Assembly: GCA_048615375.1 (NCBI GenBank) | Contig: JBMCLJ010000068.1 | Coordinates: 1 to 7,548, forward strand | From: JBMCLJ01 sp048615375 | GTDB lineage: Bacteria > Patescibacteriota > Dojkabacteria > JAOAGR01 | Direction of reading: 5' to 3' | DNA length: 7,548 nucleotides | Shown here: in pieces, positions 1-5,549 of the stretch | Layout: each line of letters begins with the position of its first letter | Position numbering within the stretch: position 1 is the first letter of the stretch | Notes under the pieces: generated by a model | Database searches by the model: none | The model's input: the letters and a program-made list of their open reading frames with translations, nothing else | Told to the model about the DNA's origin: nothing | Translations under genes and position numbers: made by a program

Positions 1-142
1 GTCTGTTATCTTTTAGTAATCCGCAATCGTCATAGCCGAGTAAATGGTACGACCCTATTTTAACGTTATTCTTCATCAAACTATACATCATGTTATAGGT
101 ATTAAATCCATGATACCGTCTCCAGGAACAGGGGTTAATCAA
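1..142 (-). CDS. Possible partial gene of unknown function, runs off left edge
   Basis: On the minus strand a frame stays open for 47 codons from a TTG at 142-140 to the window edge. It begins LINPCSWRRYHGFNTYN and continues through HLLGYDDCGLLKDN. An AAGGAG motif at 147-152 lies 4 nt before the TTG, slightly close but usable. The frame follows the TetR stop by 45 bp on the same strand, so it could be the second gene of that operon. Its composition (W, R, Y, H, G, C mixed) looks protein-like, but I recognise no family. A 14-codon frame starting at ATG 177-179 and stopping at 135 overlaps its start, so a frameshifted longer gene is also possible. Real coding status is uncertain because only a fragment is visible. 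Confidence 0.35.
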   Translation of the reverse strand, partial: MINPCSWRRYHGFNTYNMMYSLMKNNVKIGSYHLLGYDDCGLLKDNR

Positions 143-187
143 CGATCTCCTTACATTCTAATTCCAGTTTTAAATACATTTGCCAGG

Positions 188-769
188 TCAAATTGATTTT
201 ATATGGTCTTTTTTTGTTTTTAATGTATTTCCAATAATATCTTCCCCTCCTTCGGCGAATAACTCGATTAAGAATTCATTATCATTGCTTGGTAATACTC
301 CTGCAATTGACAGAGTAGCTATGCCATGCGAGTAAATCCACATTTTTCGTAGCAGTTCCAGTTTATCTTCTTTAGAGAGTATTGATAATTCCTTGACTTC
401 ATTAAGATCTTCAAGTAAAAGCTCGTTAAGATTTTGGCAAGCTTCCTGGGCAGTATTTTTTTCTGTGAATAAAACATTGAAGAGATGTGGCTCTTTCTTA
501 GCAAACATAATGTAGCCTATGCCCTGGTTAAAGAAACGGTCATCAGAGTAGGGTGTACGAAGATATTCAAGGAATGTGTCTTTGATCAGGAGAAATACTT
601 TTTTTTTAAGTTTTTTCATTGACCTGAAATGTGCGTATACCGGTGCAGTAGAAGCATTGAGCCTTCTTGCGATATTCCTTGCCGTTAGAGTTTTCATCCC
701 TCCTTTCTGCACTACCTTAAATGCTGCGTTTATAATATCTTCTCGATTAAATTCAACTTTTCGTGCCAT
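188..769 (-). CDS. TetR-family transcriptional regulator, likely repressor of the adjacent RND pump
   Basis: A 193-residue protein of normal TetR-family length. The N-terminal helix-turn-helix spans residues about 10-57: helix 1 is DIINAAFKVV, then LTARNIARRLNAS, and the recognition helix is TAPVYAHF (41-48), close to the family pattern. The C-terminal half is helical, and W144, H148 and G149 within WIYSHGIATL recall the WHG-type ligand-binding domain. It is divergent from an RND pump gene with a shared promoter region carrying a tandem palindrome, so it is inferred to repress both itself and the pump and to release DNA on binding a pump substrate. The ATG at 769 gives a standard TetR N-terminus; no Shine-Dalgarno precedes it. 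An A9 run (599-607) encodes KKK at residues 55-57, just after the HTH. The ligand is unknown. Confidence 0.9.
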   Translation of the reverse strand: MARKVEFNREDIINAAFKVVQKGGMKTLTARNIARRLNASTAPVYAHFRSMKKLKKKVFLLIKDTFLEYLRTPYSDDRFFNQGIGYIMFAKKEPHLFNVLFTEKNTAQEACQNLNELLLEDLNEVKELSILSKEDKLELLRKMWIYSHGIATLSIAGVLPSNDNEFLIELFAEGGEDIIGNTLKTKKDHIKSI

Positions 770-805
770 TGTGTCAATTACAGGTAAGTAAAGTATAAGT
801 TACAG

Positions 806-811
806 ATTATA
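806..811 (-). promoter_or_regulatory. Predicted -10 element of the TetR gene
   Basis: The minus strand reads TATAAT exactly here, placing a transcript start near 799 and a leader of about 30 nt. I see no good -35 at the right spacing. A second candidate, TATACT at 792-797, would give an even shorter leader. The hexamer overlaps the first palindrome of the tandem operator, so bound repressor would block it. Confidence 0.45.
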
Positions 812-836
812 ACATATGTAATATAACACTTGTTAT
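809..836. promoter_or_regulatory. Tandem palindromic operator for the TetR repressor
   Basis: Two 14-bp palindromes abut exactly. ATAACA-TA-TGTAAT (809-822) has one mismatch between its arms, and ATAACA-CT-TGTTAT (823-836) has perfect 6-bp arms. The two halves are also roughly inverted copies of each other, with 11 of 14 positions matching, so the 28 bp form an inverted repeat made of palindromes. This lies between divergent TetR and RND genes and overlaps the -10 of one and the -35 of the other. The repeat is seen directly; binding by the neighbouring TetR protein is inferred. Low-complexity AT sequence makes some palindromy likely by chance, but two contiguous units with the same 6-2-6 layout are harder to explain that way. 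Confidence 0.6.
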
Positions 837-857
837 TTTTTGAATATGATATATAAT
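830..857 (+). promoter_or_regulatory. Predicted promoter of the RND efflux gene
   Basis: A perfect TATAAT -10 (852-857) is preceded by TTGTTA (830-835, four of six matches to the -35 consensus) with a 16-bp spacer. Transcription would begin near 864, giving a leader of about 50 nt. The -35 lies inside the right half of the tandem palindrome, consistent with repression by blocking RNA polymerase. Confidence 0.6.
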
Positions 858-914
858 GGGTATGTTTGAGATCTAAAAAGCTGTTGGATCACTATTAGTA
901 TAAATAACAAATTT

Positions 915-3900
915 ATGTCAAAAGAAGAAAAGAATTCATTAAACTTTTTCGCAAAGTGGTCGAAATTTTTTATTGATAAATACAAAATTACTATTATTTT
1001 TCTTGTTGCATTGGTAGGAGTAGGATTATACTCAGTTACCCAGAACCAAAGGCAGGACTTTCCTACTATTCCCGTCAATGTGGTTAATATCAATGTACCG
1101 TATATTGGCGCCAGCCCTGAGGCGGTCGCGAATGAAGTAATTAATCCTATCGAGAACGCAATCAAAGGGCATGATTCTGTTGAACAAATAAATTCTACCG
1201 CTATGCCCAGCATGGCAAGGATTAGTGTAGAAATTGATAAATTTGATCAAGAAGCAATTGAAAAAGTAATTACCGACTTTTCATCGTCTATTGATGGATT
1301 GACTTTGCCTGAAGGTGTAGAGGCCAACGTGTCAACTTTTGACGCGGGAGGGCCATCTATCGTATACGTACTGACAAGTGAAGATGTTCAGTATAATGAA
1401 ATTCTTGAAAAAGCACCTGCTGTAAAAGAGTATCTTGAGAGCTCAAGTCAAGAGATAAAAGAAGTTCAGATTATTCCGGATTCGGAATTTAAAGTAAATG
1501 TGCTTCTTGACGGTACAGCACTATCACAGTCTCAGCTCAATGTAGAAGCAGTTCAAAATATAATCAAAGGTAATCTTTCTGTACTTCCTGGGGGGAGTAT
1601 TGAAGACGAGTCAATAAATACTACCCTGCAGATTGGCATTATAAATCCTTCCCTCGACGCCCAGGAGATTAGTAATATTTCGCTGCCAAATGGTCAGAAG
1701 CTAGCGGATATTGCAACCATAACACGCACACCGTCTAACGAAGAAGTGCTTACAATGGCCGGGTATATTAATGGAGGTGGACAACCGGAGTTTGACGATG
1801 AAGCGGTATACCTTTTTGTAAATAAACGGGATGATGGAGATGTGATTCGCATAGAAAACAGTGTTACAGAAGCTGTAAGTAAGATATATGAGGAAGGTAT
1901 TCTGGAAGAAAATGTAAAGATAAACTCAATTTTTGATACTTCTGTGTATGTGGAAGATCAGATAAGCTCGCTTGTTCAAAGTGGATTAATCGGATTGTTG
2001 ATAATTATTACAGTCTTTATGTTCTTTATTGACTGGCGTACTGGTGTCGTAGTCTCACTAATTATTCCATTAGCGTTTCTCATTACATTTTTTATTCTCA
2101 ATCAAATAGGATTTACAATTAATATTTTAACATTGTTCGCCATGATACTGACTCTTGGTATTCTGGTGGACAACGCAATAGTTATTGCTGAAGGGATCCT
2201 CCACCGATTGCATAAATACGGGGAGACCACGTACCTGGCTGCAATTCGGGCAGTACGGGATCTGGGTCCAGCAGTTACTGCAGCTACTGCCACTACAATT
2301 GTAGTGTTTATACCGTTCACGTTTCTTCCTGGTGTCATCGGCGAATTCATGAAGTATATACCATTCACAATTATTATCATGCTTGGCGTATCGTACATCC
2401 TGGCGATTACCATCACCCCATTGCTGGGTAAATGGATACTCAAGAAAGAATCCGAAGAGGAGCGTACAAACCGCAAGCTCTCGAAGCTGCAAAAAATGCT
2501 TGTAATCCCGGCTATTATCTATTATGGGCAAAAATCTATAGATGCGGTGGTTAATGTATACGGGAAGTTTATGTCGAAAGTATATACAAACCTGGCTCTT
2601 AAGTTTGCGGTCGCTGGAACATTCCTAGTCATGCTTTTTGTAAGTATGATGGGATTTGCACCTCTTATCCCAGGCTCGCAGTTTCCGATAACAGATGGTT
2701 CACAGTTCGTCGTCCAGGCTGAATTTCCAACAGGAACTCCGTTCTCTGTTAAAAGAGATACAATGAGTAAACTTCTTCAAGAAGCTACAGAAGTAAAACA
2801 TTTCCGGAGTGCATATATCTTTGGCGAGACGTTAAACATAATAGTTGCAGAGCCAACTGAACGTACTGACGATAAGGATACAACCATCTTTACCCTGATT
2901 GAAGAATATGATCAACAGGTTCAGTATATTCGTGATGAAGCTCCAACAGGTACCTTTGTATTAGTAAATAACCAGTCAAATGGACCTCCTGCTTCAGCGT
3001 ATGACCTGACCGTGGCAATCAAGAGTCCAGATGTCACGACCCTGGCAAGAGTTTCTGAAGAGCTTGATAATTTCGTAAATAATTCTGGTTACGATATTAA
3101 ACGTATTAAAAATGAAGTGCAGGATAGTCTTGTTCCTTCAGTACGAGTAGAATTTGACCAGGATAAGTTAAATCAAAATGGTATCTCTTCATTTACCGCT
3201 TCACAGATCATAAATAGCATATTCAGTGAGAATGACATTGCAAAAACAACTATTCGTGAAGACGGAGTGCAGGATGATGTTGTTATCGGGTTTATAGATG
3301 AATCAAAAAGCTCGATTGATGATCTTCGAATTCTGCCGATACAAACCTCTGCTGGTAGCACAATTACTCTGGATCAGGTAGCTTTGGTTGATCAGATAGA
3401 AACTTCTGAAACAATAAATTTTATAGAGGGTGAACGGGCAGTCACATACGAAGTAGCTCTGGAAGTCGCGGAAGAAGACCGCTCAGTACAATCTGCAGAG
3501 TTTGAGCAAAAAGTGAAAGAGTTTTTAAATGAAGATAAATTAAATGAATTTGGTCTGGAAGCCGATAATATCGCTTACGGTGGATTTGCCTCAGACTTAA
3601 ATTCAGACTTTAGTAACTTGAGCATAGTATTCCTTATTGCTATGGTTGCGGTATTCTTAATACTTGTTTTCCAGTTTGATTCATACCTCCAGCCTATTCT
3701 GATAATGATGGCAATTCCAGTTGCGCTTATCGGTGTATTCCCTGCAGTCTACATTTCCGGAAGCTCTCTGGATCTAATTTCCGGTCTGGGAATCATTGCG
3801 CTTGTAGGAATTGTTGTGAATGATGCAATTGTCTTTATCGATTATTACAACAGACAGAGAAAGAAGCATCCTGATTGGACTCTTGGTGAGACTCTTTCGT

Positions 3901-4148
3901 ATGTCGGTAAAGTACGTTTTAAACCAATTTTTAGTACTTCTATCACAACAATTGCAGGTATTCTGCCATTAACTATCCAGGATCCATTCTGGCGAGGATT
4001 GGGTGCTGCGTTAACAGGTGGTTTAATTATGGCCACCCTGGGTAACCTGGTTTTACTGCCTGTATTTATCTACGCTGTAGAGAGAATAAAAGGTTTATTC
4101 AAAGGTTCGAAAAAGAAAAAGCAGGAGGTAGAGGTGGCTATTTCCTGA
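915..4148 (+). CDS. RND-family efflux permease (AcrB/HAE1-like, single-component type)
   Basis: A 1077-residue inner-membrane drug/proton antiporter of the RND superfamily; AcrB has 1049 residues. The duplicated layout is complete: TM1 about 24-41, porter region with GASPEAVANEVINPIE (65-80), TM2-TM6 about 351-507, TM7 about 563-583, second porter region, and TM8-TM12 about 902-1056, ending in DPFWRGLGAALTGG and a lysine-rich tail (KGSKKKKQ). The TM4 motif is LVDNAIVIAE (D419, N420) where AcrB has D407 and D408. TM10 has VGIVVNDAIVFIDY (N969, D970) where AcrB has K940 and N941. No membrane-fusion or outer-membrane partner gene lies nearby, which fits a stand-alone pump such as Bacillus SwrC. 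An in-frame TGA at 867-869 leaves ATG 915 as the only sensible start; it has no Shine-Dalgarno. Expression is probably controlled by the divergent TetR protein. Substrate unknown. Confidence 0.95.
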   Translation: MSKEEKNSLNFFAKWSKFFIDKYKITIIFLVALVGVGLYSVTQNQRQDFPTIPVNVVNINVPYIGASPEAVANEVINPIENAIKGHDSVEQINSTAMPSMARISVEIDKFDQEAIEKVITDFSSSIDGLTLPEGVEANVSTFDAGGPSIVYVLTSEDVQYNEILEKAPAVKEYLESSSQEIKEVQIIPDSEFKVNVLLDGTALSQSQLNVEAVQNIIKGNLSVLPGGSIEDESINTTLQIGIINPSLDAQEISNISLPNGQKLADIATITRTPSNEEVLTMAGYINGGGQPEFDDEAVYLFVNKRDDGDVIRIENSVTEAVSKIYEEGILEENVKINSIFDTSVYVEDQISSLVQSGLIGLLIIITVFMFFIDWRTGVVVSLIIPLAFLITFFILNQIGFTINILTLFAMILTLGILVDNAIVIAEGILHRLHKYGETTYLAAIRAVRDLGPAVTAATATTIVVFIPFTFLPGVIGEFMKYIPFTIIIMLGVSYILAITITPLLGKWILKKESEEERTNRKLSKLQKMLVIPAIIYYGQKSIDAVVNVYGKFMSKVYTNLALKFAVAGTFLVMLFVSMMGFAPLIPGSQFPITDGSQFVVQAEFPTGTPFSVKRDTMSKLLQEATEVKHFRSAYIFGETLNIIVAEPTERTDDKDTTIFTLIEEYDQQVQYIRDEAPTGTFVLVNNQSNGPPASAYDLTVAIKSPDVTTLARVSEELDNFVNNSGYDIKRIKNEVQDSLVPSVRVEFDQDKLNQNGISSFTASQIINSIFSENDIAKTTIREDGVQDDVVIGFIDESKSSIDDLRILPIQTSAGSTITLDQVALVDQIETSETINFIEGERAVTYEVALEVAEEDRSVQSAEFEQKVKEFLNEDKLNEFGLEADNIAYGGFASDLNSDFSNLSIVFLIAMVAVFLILVFQFDSYLQPILIMMAIPVALIGVFPAVYISGSSLDLISGLGIIALVGIVVNDAIVFIDYYNRQRKKHPDWTLGETLSYVGKVRFKPIFSTSITTIAGILPLTIQDPFWRGLGAALTGGLIMATLGNLVLLPVFIYAVERIKGLFKGSKKKKQEVEVAIS

Positions 4149-4167
4149 TCAAGTATGTTTTAAAATT

Positions 4168-4205
4168 AAGAAAGACTCTCCATTGAGAGTCTTTCTTGTT
4201 TTTCT
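4168..4205. terminator. Strong stem-loop terminator, probably bidirectional
   Basis: A perfect 13-bp stem pairs AAGAAAGACTCTC (4168-4180) with GAGAGTCTTTCTT (4185-4197) around a CATT loop. It is followed by GTTTTT on the plus strand, 20 bp after the RND stop codon. On the minus strand the hairpin is followed by TAATTTTA, so it can also end the minus-strand gene at 4217-4462, which converges on it. Confidence 0.93.
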
Positions 4206-4216
4206 CAATTTGCGAC

Positions 4217-4462
4217 TTAAAGGATGGACTTCGCGTTTGTACGTGAATACTTTTCCAGCATTTCGATAGATCCATCAGCATCTTGCACCAATACTTGTAC
4301 TTCGTCCTCCTGCGCACCATCTATTGATTTTATTGCCAAACTTCGACCTTCCCGTAATGCATCTTCTTTTGATTTAAACTTTGAAATAGTAACGCCTCCC
4401 TTGTAGACGCTCCAGTTTTTACCATTGTTAAATACCCATTGAAATGTTTTATGTTTATCCAT
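4217..4462 (-). CDS. Small DUF2188-like protein
   Basis: An 81-residue soluble protein with no signal peptide or membrane segment. The layout matches the DUF2188 fold: a first strand with WVFNNGKNWSVYKGG (residues 9-23), then FKSKEDALREGRSLAIKS, an amphipathic helix introduced by the 'skeeAl..gr.lA' pattern typical of the family, then the strand DEVQVLVQDADGSIEMLEKYS. Family members are small, widespread and of unknown biochemical role, so no function is assigned. It lies 157 bp downstream of the dehydrogenase gene on the same strand, far enough to have its own promoter, and ends convergent with the RND gene across a shared terminator. No Shine-Dalgarno precedes ATG 4462. The family match is by eye and reasonably secure for a protein this short. 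Confidence 0.8.
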   Translation of the reverse strand: MDKHKTFQWVFNNGKNWSVYKGGVTISKFKSKEDALREGRSLAIKSIDGAQEDEVQVLVQDADGSIEMLEKYSRTNAKSIL

Positions 4463-4481
4463 TATAGTTTTTTACTCATGT

Positions 4482-4487
4482 ATTGTA
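4482..4487 (-). promoter_or_regulatory. Weak predicted -10 element of the DUF2188-like gene
   Basis: The minus strand reads TACAAT here, 19 nt before the ATG at 4462, which predicts a leader of about 12 nt. No convincing -35 is present at normal spacing, so this is a weak call. Confidence 0.3.
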
Positions 4488-4619
4488 CCTTGTTGAGAGG
4501 TATACATTATGTAAGAGGGGGTTTCACACGAAGGAGTAGTATTCTTTGTTTGGGTGGGGACAAAGTGGGTTGTGTGCACAAATATTATATATTTAATGTA
4601 TAGTAGTTTTTGTTGGTAT

Positions 4620-5489
4620 TTACGCTGAGAATGCTGGCGATGGACGAACCGAAGTCACCTGCAGGACGCACTTTTCTGTCGTAACGGTGTTGTTTATCTG
4701 TAGCATGGATAGTTGGGTTGAGGTGATCGGTAAAGGAATATGTAAAAAATCTGCAGTACGTAGAGCCACTTTTAGTAGTATTAGTGGAATCGGGATAGTG
4801 AATTTTTTGCGTCTTCCTGTCATTTTTACAAAATCGCGAAAGGTGTATTTTTTTGCACCTCCAGCTTCGAGAATAGTATTCTCTGCTTGAGGTTTTTCGA
4901 TGATATCTGAGATGATAGCAGCAATATCTTTTCGAAGGATAGGCTGTACGATATTCAGGCTTTTTCCAGGCGTCAGTGTAATAAATGGCGGAAGGTTTAG
5001 ATACTTTAGCTGATTGGCAAGCTCTGAAGGTACATCCCAGATAATTGAAGGGCGTAAAATAATGTAGGTGAGGCCGGATGATTTTATAGCTTCTTCAGAC
5101 TGATATTTGGACTGAAAATATGATCCTGGAGCATTTTTACCTGTGCCAAGGGCGCTGATATACACTATTTTAGGAATGCGTAACTGTTGCGTTATTGTAA
5201 CAATATTTATAGTTGCTTCGGTATGGAGTTTCTGAAATGTTATACTGGGTGGCTTTTCCCGTATGATCCCGATCATGTGAAGCACAATATCAAAAGACTG
5301 TTTTGATTCCTGTATTTTTTCGAGAAGTTCGGCCGGCTTATCTATATCTCCTATAATCGAAGTAACACCATCAATGTCAAGCGTATGTCGGTGAATGAGC
5401 GCGTAAACTACATGCCCCTGTTCAACCAACGCTGCTAGTACCTTCCTGCCCAAAAATCCTGAACCCCCTGTAACCAGTATTCTCGCCAT
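4620..5489 (-). CDS. NAD(P)-binding atypical SDR (NDUFA9/NmrA-like epimerase family)
   Basis: A 289-residue Rossmann-fold protein. The dinucleotide-binding loop is TGGSGFLG (residues 7-14) after a beta strand ILVT. GDIDKP (47-52) and DIVLHMIGII (67-76) follow, then VYISALG (109-115), YFQSK (Y124, K128, the Y-x3-K pair) and LTYIILRPSIIW (140-151). The C-terminal part has ILEAGGAKKYTFRDF (206-220) and a terminal ITSTQLSML helix, as in NDUFA9-like proteins, and the length is typical. Such proteins bind NAD(P)H, and bacterial members range from likely sugar-nucleotide or quinone-related enzymes to regulators, so the substrate cannot be stated. An in-frame TAG at 5505-5507 upstream fixes the ATG at 5489 as the start. 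The gene is divergent from the TPR gene across 60 bp and has a -10-like hexamer 7 nt before its start, suggesting a leaderless mRNA. Confidence 0.9.
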   Translation of the reverse strand: MARILVTGGSGFLGRKVLAALVEQGHVVYALIHRHTLDIDGVTSIIGDIDKPAELLEKIQESKQSFDIVLHMIGIIREKPPSITFQKLHTEATINIVTITQQLRIPKIVYISALGTGKNAPGSYFQSKYQSEEAIKSSGLTYIILRPSIIWDVPSELANQLKYLNLPPFITLTPGKSLNIVQPILRKDIAAIISDIIEKPQAENTILEAGGAKKYTFRDFVKMTGRRKKFTIPIPLILLKVALRTADFLHIPLPITSTQLSMLQINNTVTTEKCVLQVTSVRPSPAFSA

Positions 5490-5496
5490 AGATGTA

Positions 5497-5502
5497 ATTC
5501 TA
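5497..5502 (-). promoter_or_regulatory. Predicted -10 of the SDR gene, leaderless arrangement
   Basis: The minus strand reads TAGAAT, matching TANNNT, ending 7 nt before the ATG at 5489, so transcription should begin at or next to the start codon. No clear -35 is visible. An alternative TAGTAT (5502-5507) would give a leader of about 5 nt. Confidence 0.45.
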
Positions 5503-5514
5503 TACTATGCTTGA

Positions 5515-5543
5515 TTGTTTTCCTACAGTTATTGGCGTAAAAT
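5515..5543 (+). promoter_or_regulatory. Predicted promoter of the TPR gene, leaderless arrangement
   Basis: TTGTTT (5515-5520) and TAAAAT (5538-5543) are separated by 17 bp. The -10 ends 6 nt before the GTG at 5550, so the transcript should begin on the start codon itself. The -10 also contains the in-frame TAA (5538-5540) that closes the reading frame upstream, so the start cannot move left. Confidence 0.6.
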
Positions 5544-5549
5544 ACTCCC

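Noticed and set aside
1..63. Plus-strand frame open from the left edge to TAA at 61-63, as the tail of a gene converging on TetR
   Set aside because: Only 20 codons remain, with an unremarkable sequence; the overlapping minus-strand frame is longer and better supported, though neither is certain.
576..791. A plus-strand frame antisense to the 5' end of the TetR gene
   Set aside because: It is a shadow of the TetR HTH coding sequence, with no start signals of its own.
904..909. A further ATAACA just before the RND start codon as another operator half-site
   Set aside because: It lacks the matching TGTTAT arm and is expected by chance in AT-rich sequence.
2102..2531. Long minus-strand frames antisense to the RND gene
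   Set aside because: They mirror the codon pattern of a well-supported gene, have no promoter or start signals, and their translations show no family features.
4478..4603. A 41-codon plus-strand frame between the DUF2188-like and SDR genes, starting MYCTLLRGIHYVRGG
   Set aside because: It has no ribosome-binding site or convincing promoter, lies antisense over the predicted DUF2188 promoter, and owes its composition to the G-rich strand.
4583..4606. AT-rich near-palindrome downstream of the SDR stop as an intrinsic terminator
   Set aside because: The pairing is all A-T and weak, without a GC stem or a following U-tract.
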